From: Agrocybe praecox
Lineage: Eukaryota > Basidiomycota > Agaricomycetes > Agaricales > Agrocybaceae
Direction: 5' to 3'
DNA: 64,000 nucleotides
Assembly (NCBI GenBank): GCA_964017145.1
Contig: OZ024845.1
Coordinates: forward strand, 2,604,001-2,668,000
The position numbers were made by a program, and so were the translations under genes. Every line of letters starts with the position of its first letter. Position 1 is the stretch's first letter. Positions 12,460 through 23,897 of the stretch are shown piece by piece. The notes beneath the pieces are model-generated. The model was not told the origin of the DNA. It searched no databases and saw only the letters and a program-made list of their open reading frames with translations.

Positions 12460-14256
12460 ATGTCTGGTCAGAAGCTGCGCGTATGTGTGGTGTAAGTCTT
12501 TTTAGCCCCTTAGAGTGCTAATTGTTGATGATTATGTTCACAGTGGCAGCGGAATAGGAGGCCTAGCCATGGCAGTCGCCCTTAGCAAGCTGGATCTGAG
12601 CGAATTCATCCAGATTGATGTCTATGAATCTACTGCGAAATTGACGCAAGTCGGTGCTGGTATTACACTATGGCCAAGGGGGTGGGAAATTTTGCAGGAC
12701 TTGGGAGTGGAGGAGACCTTGGCTAAGAAGTTTCCTCCTGGTCAAGAGCTTCCGCGTCGCAACGTGCTAAGTATGTGGCATGGTGTTTATTTTTCCTGCA
12801 GCTCTATTTATGACACTTGTATTTACTATTTTCAGAGACGGGATTTTTAATTAGGAAAGGTGACGTGAAGGATGGCGTTCATATTATTGATGTTATGATT
12901 CCAGGTACGTTACCAACGATACTTTTTGACATCGTCAGCTCACCCGTGCGATTTTCTGTCCTCAGGGGGCTCAGTTTCTTTCCACAGAGCAGATGTTCAG
13001 GAGGCCCTCCTAGAACATATCTCAACGTCTATAAACACGCATCTATCCCACCGTCTCAAAACATATCGACATGTCGCCAACAACGAAATTGAACTCGAAT
13101 TTACCAATGGTAACAGGGCTGTGTGCGACTTACTCGTAGGTGCCGATGGGATCAACTCTGCTGTTCGAAGAACTATGCTTGCTGAGCGTAACAAGTGGAC
13201 GGAGGGTGAAGCTAGGGTGAAATCGCAGCCTTTGTGGACTGGCACTGTTGTGTATAGGGATCTCATCGATGCTGAAATAGTTAGGCGTCAATCACCGCAC
13301 CATACTGCGTTAACCAAGCCCATTGTGGTATGTTCATGCCCTCGGTTTTGGGCCTTATTCAATGAAATTTGACGAAGCTTTTCTTTCAGTACATTGGCAA
13401 GGATAAGGTGAATAAACAACTCTCAGCCACTACGTTTGCAGTCCTCCTGATTAATCTCTAAAATAGCATGTTGTGGCATATCCTATTTCTCAAGGACGCC
13501 TGGTCTATGTCATACCATTTCTCAGCAAGCCTGAAAAGGAGGGCACGTATTATGAAGGACCCGCTGTCGTTGAGGTTTCGGATGATAATTTTGGCCCATT
13601 CTTTGCTGATTGGGAGGAAGAGGTTCAAGTGCTCATAAAGGTCGGTAATTTTCCGCAGAAAATGCGAATAACTCTCTTATTCTCTTTCCCTAGAATATGA
13701 ACAAACCCTCGCGCTGGGCGATCCAAACTGTTGCACCCATGGATACGTATGTCTCAGACAGCAGAAACGTTATTCTTCTGGGTGACGCTGTGAGTTTAAA
13801 CAAAAATGTTTCCGTATTATGACCTAACACCTAACCCTCTTCACAGGCACATGCCATGCCACCGCATCTAGGAAATGGGGCAGGGCAGGCGATTGAAGTG
13901 AATACTACTAATCCGGTTTTCATCTAAAGAGAGGAGCTAATCGGAGCTTACACCAGGGTGCATGGATTCTGTCCAACCTTCTCGCAAAAGCAGCACGAAT
14001 GGGCAACATCGACGTTTCTAGAATTACAGAAATCTACGACATGGTCAGGCAGCCCTTCGGAAACTTTGCTGCTGCGTCGTCCAATCGCCAGGGTCACTTT
14101 TATGAGCTGAATGCAGATGGATTCGCAGACGTACAGGACGGGGATGTCCTGCCACCTGAGAAGATGGCTGAGCTGCAGAAGTTGATTGAGGACGGGTGGA
14201 CGTGGACGTGGCAGTCGCCAACTCCTGAACTCTGCAGGGCATTGGATATGTTGTGA
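12460..14256 (+). CDS. FAD-dependent monooxygenase A (salicylate hydroxylase-like)
   Basis: Nine exons sum to 1329 bases, a 442-residue protein. It belongs to the class A flavoprotein aromatic hydroxylases, which use FAD and NAD(P)H to hydroxylate small aromatic substrates. The N-terminal Rossmann motif GSGIGGLAMAVAL is split by intron 1 directly before the glycine-rich loop. VGAGITLWPRGWEIL is the family block that follows the first dinucleotide-binding fold. LLVGADGINSAVRR is the GD motif region, and ILLGDAAHAMPPHLGNGAGQ, completed by AIE, is the second FAD-binding GD motif, also split by an intron. The C-terminus reads through IYDMVRQPFGN and ends LCRALDML. It is the first of four tandem paralogues on the same strand and is the most divergent of them (QSRHAMPPHL-type loop instead of HATxPYFANG). 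Substrate is unknown. No lesion found. Confidence 0.88.
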
Positions 14257-14752
14257 ATATCTGCTTATTTCTTTATTCATTCATTTGCAATTCAAGGTTA
14301 TTCGCGAAGAAAAGAGGGTGCAAATAATAATAAAATCCGAAATCCCTTCATCACCGACGGCGTGTAATCTTTTGAAGAAACGGAGGCGTCTATCCGCGCA
14401 GACAAATGATTTTAAAAACCCATAGAACCCACTGTTATAAACATTACGAGGTTTTCTTACGCGCGAAGACGGGTATACGGTTGGAGAAGGATGCACAATT
14501 GAAATTCTGCCTCATGCGGTTCATGTACGTTCAGATTTTCGCGCATGATCAACAGTGTGTACATCTTTGCGCCGATAAAGTGACCATCCTCGGATAGCAT
14601 GTGCCGAAGCTAGTGGACCACTGGAAATGAACAAGCCGAAGTGGTGGTACTTATAGCTCGAAATCTCTGCGTTGGTTCGACATCACAACAACGTTTATTC
14701 ACTACTACACACTTCTACTCAAGGGTCTCAACAAGCAAACAAGTCATTTATA
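14257..14752. other. Intergenic between monooxygenases A and B
   Basis: About 500 bases holding the 3' end of A and the promoter of B. Small ORFs here have no recognisable content. Confidence 0.5.
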
Positions 14753-16570
14753 ATGCCTTCAACTGCAACTTCCTCGGTCCAGAAAATACGCATCGCAATT
14801 GTGTATGTTTTATTTTTAGCAATCCCTTTTCTTTATATAAATTCTGACATGGATATTTTCCCTTTTAGTGGCGGCGGAATCGGAGGATTGGCATTGGCTG
14901 TCGCCCTCAGCAAGTTTCAAGTCGAAGAACATGTTCAAATTAACATATACGAATCTGCTGGCAAATTGACCCAGGTCGGAGCTGGTATCACATTCTGGCC
15001 AAGAGGATGGGAAATCATGAAGAATATGGGGTTGGAGGACTCGCTCCTCGCGAAATTGTCTCCCTCCGACAATAAACCAAAGGTCGAGGAACTAAGTGCG
15101 CATTTCTCTTTTAGCAATCACAGGACAGTAGTACTGACTTTTGGTAGGATTGCCATTCTTGATGAAGAAAAGCAATCAGTCCAAGGGTACTACAATTCTA
15201 GACTTAGGCAACAATGGTATGTTAATTTTTCCCTCCGATTTATGACCTCAAGTCAAATGCTAACAAAATCATCTTGCAGGCGGAGCTGTTCCCTTTCATC
15301 GTGCAGATGTCCAAGATGTTCTTCTTGAGCACCTCTCACCATCCATCCCTTGTCATTTATCACACCGTCTTGCAAAATACGAAGAGACGGAAGATGGGGT
15401 CTTACTTGAATTCACGAACGGAGAAACAGCAACCTGCGACCTCCTGATTGGCGCTGACGGCATACACTCCATTGTTCGCAAATTACTTCTTGCTGAAGGC
15501 AAGGGCTGGTCGGAGGAAGAGATGGTCAAGACTGCACACCCCTTGTGGACCGGTGTCTATGCGTACAGATACCTCGCGGATGCTGAGGCTGTAAGACGCG
15601 ATTCGCCCGGACACCCTGCCTTGACAAAGATGATGATAGTATGTCATATCGTTAATTCACGCAGCTTTGCTTTTGCTGATCCTTATATTTACCTAGTATT
15701 GTGGCAAAAATAAGGTAGATTATTTTTGCTGCAAAAGAAAATTGAATATCTCATAAGAATACGCCTCCAGATGATCACCGCCTATCCTATCCGAGAAGGA
15801 AAGCTCATCAATCTTGCACCCATGGTTCTCCACCCCGAGGCCGCAGGAACATATCTGAACGATCATGGGGTACACGACTCTACGACTGATGACGTTGTCG
15901 GGTTCTACGATAACTGGGAAGATGATGTTCGCGTTCTTATAAAGGTATGCATCGACGAATGACGGCAGCTATTTTACGCATTTATTCATCAACACCTCTC
16001 CTCAGCACGCCATAAAACCTTCAAAGTGGGCTATTCAGTATGTAAACCCCTTGGATTCGTATGTCTCATCTTCGGGACGGGTCCTCTTGTTGGGAGACTC
16101 TGTAGGTCATACCCTACACATCAAAAATGTTTTCAGACACTTATGATCTCTCACTAGGCTCATGCAACGCCTCCTTACTTCGCCAACGGTGCTGGCTTGT
16201 CTATTGAGGTAGATATCAATCTAGTTTTGGATAGCAAAACAAACGCTAAGATATCGAACCATAGAGCGCCTATGTCCTCGCAAGTCTCATAGAGAAAGTC
16301 GTCCGTACTTCAGAAGGCAAGGTAGATGTCGCCAAAATCTCAAATGTCTACAACAAAGTTCGCCAACCGTTCTGCAATGCGGCCGCAGCAGGTTCTCTAG
16401 CTCTCGGAAAACAGTACCAATTCAACACCCCCGGCTTCGAAAACTATGGAGATGGTATTGATGTCCCCGCGGAGAAAGTGCCAGACCTTACGAAACTCAT
16501 GTCTCAAGGATTCGAGTGGACGGGAATTTCGGTGATGCCAGACCTTGAACGTGCAGTCGCTTTGCTTTAA
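14753..16570 (+). CDS. FAD-dependent monooxygenase B (salicylate hydroxylase-like)
   Basis: Paralogue of A with the same intron positions. Exon 1 (MPSTATSSVQKIRIAIV) splices into GGGIGGLALAVALSKF, the Rossmann glycine loop. QVGAGITFWPRGWEIMKNMG follows. The third coding exon must use the acceptor that gives LPFLMKKSNQSKGTTILDLG; the adjacent frames do not match the paralogues. Then come the segment FHRADVQDVLLEHL, the GD motif DLLIGADGIHSIVRK, and VLLLGDS joined to AHATPPYFANGAGLSIE. The last exon contains IYN-like YNKVRQPFCNAAAAGSLALG and ends DLERAVALL. The GDS-AHAT version replaces the more usual GDAAHA, a conservative change. It is closest to C and D, so the array probably grew by local duplication. 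Reaction class as for A; substrate unknown. Confidence 0.87.
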
Positions 16571-17160
16571 TGGTTGCTACCGGATAGCACCTTAAATATA
16601 GTTTGCTATCGGTTCTTATACTTGCACAATATTGTGGGAATTAGATGATGTGTCCTGGAATATCTATCTTATTTTGAACATTACAACGTTGGAAACCTAT
16701 GGGAAGCTCATTGCTGTTTCTGTCAAACTGATTGCAATAACTGTGTACTGCCCCTTGGGAATCTTCCCAATTATCAGAAATTAGGAACCAGTGCGACTTT
16801 ACAAAGACTTTGTTATCTGCAACTGGTACGTCTCACATGCATTGTAATCGTTAATATTAGCTCATACATTCCATTTATTTGATGTAGTGTCAAGGTTCGA
16901 CTCAGCTGATCTCTCTGGAAAGAAACTATCCGGAATTGACGCTTATTGACGACCTAAAGCTCGAGCAATAGTTGAAGACTGAAGCTTCTGATCGTCCAAC
17001 ATAATCTTTACACGGCATGTCAGACAATACCTGGTACCATGACTTCGGTTGGCTTTATTTGATTGAAAGGATAGAAAATATCCGGAGATTGACTTATAAC
17101 TCAACGCGGAAGAGGTAGGCTCCACCATTGAACGGAATACTCGAATAAGCCATTCTTTTG
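16571..17160. other. Intergenic between monooxygenases B and C
   Basis: About 590 bases; contains the downstream flank of B and the promoter region of C. No gene seen. Confidence 0.5.
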
Positions 17161-18989
17161 ATGGCTGCGCCGAGAAAGCTACGAATCGCAATTGTGTAAG
17201 TTGTTCGTGTTTTATACATCTGGCTTTTTTTTTTGTTGCGAAGTTGTTCTTATTATTATTATTCCAGTGGTGGTGGTATTGGTGGATTGACGCTGGCTGT
17301 TGCCCTCAGCAAGCATGGGTTGCAGGATTCCGTCGAAATCACGATATACGATGCTAGCTCTGTGCTTGCTCAGGTCGGCGCAGGGATTGCCTTGTTTCCT
17401 AGAGGATGGGAGATATTGAAGAATATGGGCCTTGAAGAGGGACTTATGGCGAAACTAGGTCCAGAGCAAGAGAAACCTACCCTAGACAAAGAAAGTACGC
17501 CCCCTGATACGTGTTCGCGTTGATCATCCGAACCGTAATTCTCAACATAACTTAGGACTATACTTCTCGGCCAGGAAGAGCAACCAAGCTGTTGGCACTC
17601 ATATTGTGGACATTGTTTTACCTGGTATGATCGTGGATTATACATGATTTAGATCTTTACTGACAACGGAACCTCCTTCAAAATTAGGCGGGTCCGTTTC
17701 TTTCCATCGAGCAGACATCCAAACTATATTGCTTGACCATCTTCCATCGTCTATTCCCTGCCATTTGTCCCACCGTCTGACGAGTTATGTGGAAACAGAG
17801 GCTGGAATCGAACTGCAGTTCGCCAATGGCACAACAACCTTTTGTGATTTCTTGATCGGTGCAGATGGGCTCAATTCTGCCGTACGAAAGAGTTTTTTAT
17901 CGGAGGGGAAGAACTGGACGGAGGAAGAAGCTGTCCAGAACTCGCGTCCCTTGTGGACTGGTATCCACATCTACAGATACGTTGCGAATGCCGAACTTAT
18001 CAGACGAGACTCTCCAAATAATCGAGCACTTTCGAAAATTATGCTGGTCTGTAACCCTTAAATTGAAAGTACTAGACCAAACTCACGAAATTGATCTTTT
18101 TTACATAGTATGCCGGGAAGAATAGGGTGATGTCTTATGTATCAGTATATGATGAATGATGCTCATTATGCCTACTTGCAGCACATAGTGGCCTTCCCAA
18201 TGCGTCATGGGAGCTTGATAAATATGGTCCTCTGTGTCCTTAATCCTGGCAGACAAGGGACCTACTATGACGACTCATCGGTCATACAAGCATCTCACGA
18301 TGACGTTGCCCATTACTTCGATGGTTGGGAAGATGACGTGAAGAATTTGGTAAAAGTAAGCAATTCCAAGGCTACATATGTACTCAAAGCTTCCAGTCTC
18401 AAATCGATCCCGTTTAGAATGTAGTTGAGCCTTCACGATGGGCTATCCAATATGTCAAGCCTTTAGAAACGTATGTATCCAGATCAGGGCGTGTTCTTTT
18501 GTTGGGTGACGCTGTTAGTTCTCCAAAGTATTTCGTTCGGTCTTCGACGAATTAACTTTCTGGGACCATAATAGGCACACGCCACGGGCCCTTTCTTTGC
18601 GAATGGCGGAGGTTTGGCAATCGAGGTATGACGTTGTCCAAGTAACTTACAGATTTATGCTTAATTCGTGAGAGTTGCTCCAGGACGCTTACTTTCTCTC
18701 ACAAATTATTGCCAAAGCTGTCAAGGCAGGAGGTGCCGAAATCGATGTTCCCAAGATATCCCAGATATACAACAGAGTTCGACAACCCTTCTGCAACACG
18801 AAAGCAGCCGGTTCCTTAGACCTAGTTCGCCAATATCAATTTAATGAACCAGGATTCGAGGATTACGGAGATAATGTGGATATTCCAGAGGGTAAAATAC
18901 CTGCCCTTGCAAAGCTCCTTACAGAAGGGGCGGCATGGACAGTTACTTCTGCTATGCCTGATGTGCAACAAGCTCTAAAGATGTGGTAA
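17161..18989 (+). CDS. FAD-dependent monooxygenase C (salicylate hydroxylase-like)
   Basis: Third member of the array. Exon 1 (MAAPRKLRIAIV) joins GGGIGGLTLAVALSKHGL. It keeps QVGAGIALFPRGWEILKNMG, the short exon ARKSNQAVGTHIVDIVLPG, FHRADIQTILLDHLPS, the GD motif FLIGADGLNSAVRKSF, the tiny exon YAGKNR, and LLLGDA joined to AHATGPFFANGGGLAIE. The C-terminal exon carries YNRVRQPFCNTKAAGSLDL and ends VQQALKMW. All splice junctions I checked keep frame. One donor (after KIML) begins GTCTGT and is weaker than the others. Function as for A and B; paralogues probably differ in substrate or expression rather than in chemistry, which is inference. Confidence 0.87.
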
Positions 18990-19833
18990 CTCAACAAACA
19001 GCTGCGGCGGACGGTCAATTACCCGGCCTTGATTTTCATGTCAATATGGGTCTTTATATCTCGATAACTCGCTGGCGACTACTCGCAGCGCCTAACACTA
19101 GTTACTTCAGTCTTTTAATGCATGTGTTTATGCGACCAAGTGAAAGGATTGAGTTTCGTGGCTTCTGTATATCTGTCAACTGTTCAAAATCAATATTCTA
19201 ATAGTAACAGATGTATCTGTTCGTCTCACATGTCCAATAAAGTACTGGAAAAAGTGAAATGAGATAATCTTATCAGCTTACGTATTCCTTTGTTTGTACG
19301 CTTTTGTCGTCAATTTTCTTGTCAATTACTTCAGCCTCCGTGTCTCTTTCCTACAGTCCTACTACTTTCACTCATCTATTCCGCTAGGTTCTACATCTGT
19401 TATAACCGTCTTGGGATGGCTCTTCTGCTACTATCTGTGACATTGCGCTATCGTGCAAGAATATCTCTGGTCTTACTTTTGGCAACTTTAATTTGAAGCG
19501 CTAGAGTGACGGGTTCACATGAAGCTCCTGAATATGCGTATTGAATATTGAAACTTGAAGTTCAGACATTCAGACGGCCTGAAGGAGTAGTCTTAAACAA
19601 CTGAAACCGTAGGGCTTATGGTCACGCAGGGCTGTGCCTGCCTACTATTCCAAAGCGCTGCTCTAGTGACCTCTCCTTTTCGGCTGTTCTTACTCCCGGC
19701 CCGCCATGAAGAGTTCCATATTTGAAATCGTGACGCTATGACGGTGCATACTTCCAAGTTCAAGGTGGCGGACATATCGTTTTTTCTCCCTGATCGCTCA
19801 TCGGGAAATTTCAGACACGTACGGTTCACAGTC
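18990..19833. other. Intergenic between monooxygenase C and the glycosyltransferase-like gene
   Basis: About 840 bases with no supported gene. An upstream in-frame ATG of the next gene lies at 19738, so the last 96 bases could be coding. Confidence 0.45.
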
Positions 19834-21534
19834 ATGGCCCGTATCCAGGTACCAGGGCGAATAACGTATCGCGGCGTTTCTGCCGTCGTTTTTGGAATCT
19901 TTTGGGTTGCGATAATTTTTAAATTTGGCGGGATGTCGTCAAAGGGTGCGAAGGTACTCATTGACGCTGAAGGCAAACACTTGGGCGATATCGCAGAACG
20001 AGTACCTCTAAAATATACGAACGTGGCCATCGCGTCTAGATTTGGATTCCATTGCGATGTGTACATGCCAGTCGCGTGGACGATGAAACGTTTAAAGGAC
20101 CCGCTTCATGTCTCGGTATACGCAGAACTTCCCTTTCACCATGATTTCCAGCGTATAATCGATGACTATGAACTCTACAATGGCAACTATAAACACCATT
20201 CCGAGCTTCTTCGTGACATTGCGAGCAATACAGGAGAAGGTGCGATTTATATGATTATTCTAGGGACTTGTGAAATAGAGTGCGTACTTTATTCCTATCA
20301 ACATAAATGGCGTTGACATCCTTAACCTCGTTCTTTTATATCGCAGTATGAAAAGCTGGGGAGACGAGCTGTTAACTGCTTGGGATGCTCGAGATAGCGA
20401 CTGTAAATTCCAACTTGTCTGTATCGTTCACAACGCGGAAGACAACACTTGGCAGAAAAAAATTCCAGATTGGTCACGACGAAATGCAATTCGTATCTTG
20501 CCTATTTCGCCACAGTACGTCCACCCAGCCGTTCAAACCAAATTTTAGTAACAGGAAAACTGTTCCTTGCAGCGTGAAAGAAACCTTTCATGAAATGTTC
20601 ATGGATCGAGCTCGCGAATCGAATTCAGACATACGCTCAGCTGGGATGGAACACATACCTGTTGACGCCCATGTTCCTATACTGGATGTTGCTGATCTCC
20701 CTGTTCTCTCCCCGTCGCGGCGTTTGTCGAATGCCGTGATACAAGGCAGTTTTGCAGCAAATCGTCGCGACTATTCCAGAATATTTTCAGAGCTCAATCA
20801 CTCACTCTATGGTGCGTCCGATATTTCATATTATATTGTCATATACGTGATTATATCTACCTTTGCTCAGCTGATCCTTATGCCTGGGGATACCTACCAC
20901 TCGGAGAAGCGTCAGCTTCATTTATTCCAGATACTACTGACAACTTGAACCCTCCATTCAAATTACATTTAGTTGGCAGTGGCTGGATCGATGTCCCAAC
21001 GGAGCTCAAAAATCTTGTTGTCTTTCACACAGAACTGAGTTATTCCGACTTCTACAAGATCATGGCCAACATGGACGTATGCGTACCTGCCTTTTTGGCT
21101 ACCAAAGATCAAAACTACAGACGACAAGCAAGTTCGAGTATTTCAATGTGCATGGAGGTGAATGTGGGTGCAGCATAATGATCCAGTTTACATCCAATTG
21201 ATGTTATCCCAATCAGGTACCAATTCTCGCTCTTCGACAATTAAGAGAAGCATACACCTACATTGACGATGATCGGATAACCATCACGCGTCCGGCTGTC
21301 ATGAGTGAGGTAGAGGCTCTGAAGGCACTGCGAACTGGAGACTCCTCAGCATTCCTGGCCAGCGGCCCCTCGGGGTCTGGTATGGCTATGGGAGCAAACG
21401 CCAGGGTTTGGAATGCAATTGAGAGTATGATGCGCGCTGGGTGGGTCCGCACAAGGGAAGGATTCGATGCGCGTAAACGACAAGTATGGGCAGAGAATGA
21501 TAAAGTTATCGCACGTATTTTAAGGGGCCTGTAA
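19834..21534 (+). CDS. Type II membrane, glycosyltransferase-like protein
   Basis: Five exons (19834-20279, 20347-20514, 20573-20811, 20871-21157, 21217-21534) give 485 residues. A single N-terminal hydrophobic anchor (VSAVVFGIFWVAIIF) at about residues 14-28 suggests a Golgi or ER type II protein. The body includes MKSWGDELLTAWDAR, FQLVCIVHNAEDNTWQK, RRLSNAVIQGSFAANRRDY, FKLHLVGSGWIDVPTELKN and FYKIMANMDVCVPAF, followed by SMCMEVPILALRQLREAYTY. The order resembles the second half of GT-B glycosyltransferases (an NAxIQGxF block, then an LHLVGxG strand, then a late acidic region). I recognise the family from Agaricomycete genomes as uncharacterised, sometimes annotated as glycosyltransferase-like; the enzyme activity is inferred. 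An in-frame ATG at 19738 would add 32 residues before the anchor. It separates monooxygenase C from D without any sequence relation to them. Confidence 0.75.
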
Positions 21535-22078
21535 CCAGTGTTGATATCCCAGGAAATAAATTGGTTATGGAAACGTCAGATCAAAAAATGTCAGCAACGG
21601 CTCACGGCGCACCAAGAATTTGGAGGACGCGATACACGACTCCTACGACTCACTATACCGTGGCCATCGTGTTATCCTTTGCTTGCGTAAGATGCTGGGC
21701 TGAGTATTGAGGTATGGCCTCTATATCTGTAAAGTACTACATATATCCGGGGGAACATCCTTTCCAAAGAAATTTAAAAATAGCTTCGATGATGATGACT
21801 CCGAAGCGACTTCCACAATCTCTGATACACGATCCTTTGCTTTTCTTGACATAGTTGCATGTCCCAACGACGAAGAACCGATGATCGTTACGTTTGACTC
21901 GAGCCTAGGGCAGATCATTGTCTCCGGATCACAACAGACCGATAACATGTCATGAGGTCTAATCTTCGAATACACCCAGGAAAGAAAACATCCGGAATTT
22001 ATATATAAGATTCCATAGCTTGATATCAAAAAACAACCCATCTATTTGTGATATAATTCTACACCACTCCGATTCCAT
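21535..22078. other. Intergenic upstream of monooxygenase D
   Basis: About 540 bases. A frame at 21707-21955 encodes an acidic stretch (NSFDDDDSEATSTISD) but has no family match that I know and no clear splice partner. A TATA-like box is near its right end. Confidence 0.45.
22001..22009 (+). promoter_or_regulatory. TATA-like element upstream of monooxygenase D
   Basis: ATATATAAG lies about 70 bases before the first ATG (22079) of copy D. This is the best TATA match in the array; use as a promoter is inferred. Confidence 0.35.
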
Positions 22079-23897
22079 ATGTCTGCACCTACTTCTACAA
22101 ACTCCGCATAGCAATCGTGTAAACTATCCTTGAATACTCGCATTGATGATTGTTGATCCCATGACTTTTTTCTAGGGGAGGTGGAATCGGCGGCTTGGCC
22201 CTTTCGGTTGCCCTTAATAAGCTCGGCTTGAAGGATCTTGTAGACGTTAACGTCTACGAGTCGACGGCAAAGTTAACTCAAGTCGGCGCGGGGATCACCT
22301 TTTGGCCCAGAGGGTGGGAAATTATGAAAGACATGGGACTGGAAGAGGCTCTTGTTGCCAAGTTGCCGTCTGATCAAGAAAAACCTACGCTTGACAAGCT
22401 ACGTGGGTCGTTTCTGGGATTGCGATGTTGAAAGTTCTTTCTTTATGACGGCCTACTTTATCTAGGGTTATGTGCCTCGATTAGGAAGAGCAATCAGAAG
22501 CAGGGTACACCGATAGTAGAGGTGTTTCGTCCAGGTAAGTCATAGGCAGACTTGGATATCTCTGTCAAAGAATTCAATGTTTTTTCTTTGATCTTGACTT
22601 AGGAGGCTCTGCACAATATCACAGAGCCGATGTACAGTCAATCCTACTCGACCATATAGGACATACCATAATCCATTTAGATCACCGCCTCTCGACGTAT
22701 CGCGAAACAGAGAACGGACTAGTCCTTGAGTTCACGAACGGAAAAACAGTGGCCTGCGACCTATTAATAGGCGCTGATGGTCTTAATTCGGCAGTCCGCA
22801 GGACTTTGATAGCAGAAGGCCAAAATTGGACGGAAGAAGAGAAGACTCAGAACGCTCGCCCATTATGGATAGGCGCTTATACATACAGATACCTAGTTGA
22901 CGCTGACCGCATTAGAGAAACCTCTCCGAATAGCACAGCGCTGACCAAAATGACCGTAGTATGTTTATTTTCGCACTAAATCTTATTTATAAACGCTTAT
23001 TATTCTTTTGTTATTAGTACTGCGGAAAGAACAAAGTAAATCATTATTATTTTTGTATTTTCACTTCTATTTCTCTAACTCTATTTTTAGAGTATAATAA
23101 CGTACCCCATTCGTCAAGGCCAGATTATTAACGTGGGGCTTCTTGTAACCTATCCTGGGAAAGAAGGTACATATGTCGACGGACCACCTGTTCAAGATTG
23201 CACAGCAGATGATGTAGCGCCCTTATTCAAGAATTGGGAAGACGATGCACAAGCTCTTCTACAGGTAAGATGCTTAGTGCGGAAATCTTCCTGGATGTTT
23301 TGACAACACAGTTCAATTCTAGCACATTCTAAAACCCACCCGATGGGCGATACAATATGTCAAACCATTGGCAACATACACATCAGCTTCTCAGCGCGTG
23401 CTGCTTCTGGGAGATGCCGTCAGTATATCGATCAGAAAAGTTCTATAACCACAGTCTAAACCTTAATTTTACTATTGTTAATAGGCTCATGCAACTGCAC
23501 CCTACTTCGCCAATGGCGCAGGTTTGGCAATCGAGGTCCGTCATACCCTTTTCTATTAGATCCATACTTATAAGAGAATATAAAGAGTGCCTACGTCCTT
23601 GCCAAAATTATCTGCAAGGAAGTCAATGATCGTCAAAGCGATGCTGATGTCACAAGAATCGCAAGACTGTACGACGAAATCAGGCAGCCCCATTGCAATG
23701 CCGCTGCAGCTATTTCTCTGGAGCTAGGCAAGCAGTATCAGTTCAATTACAAAGGTTTCGAGGACTATGGAGATGGAGAGGATGTTCCCAGCGAAAGAGT
23801 GCCAGAGCTTGCGAAAGTGATGGAAGAGGGCTTCAGTTGGACCACTTCGTCAGTCATGCCCGACGTCCAACGCGCTATGGACATGCTGGACTCTTGA
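22079..23897 (+). CDS. FAD-dependent monooxygenase D with out-of-frame start codon
   Basis: Fourth paralogue. From the second exon on it is intact: GGGIGGLALSVALNKLGL, QVGAGITFWPRGWEIMKDMG, ASIRKSNQKQGTPIVEV, FTNGKTVACDLLIGADGLNS, short exon YCGKNK, VLLLGDA joined to AHATAPYFANGAGLAIE, IRQPHCNAAAAISLELGKQ, and end RAMDMLDS. The expected first exon is present (ATG at 22079, then a stretch ending in CGCATAGCAATCGT before the donor), but the ATG is one base out of phase with the RIAIV block; translated straight it meets TAG at 22109-22111. No in-frame ATG lies between the upstream TAA at 22054 and the Rossmann loop. Either one base was lost in exon 1, an unseen upstream exon supplies the start, or the assembly has an error. 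All downstream splice sites hold, so decay, if real, is recent. Confidence 0.75.
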
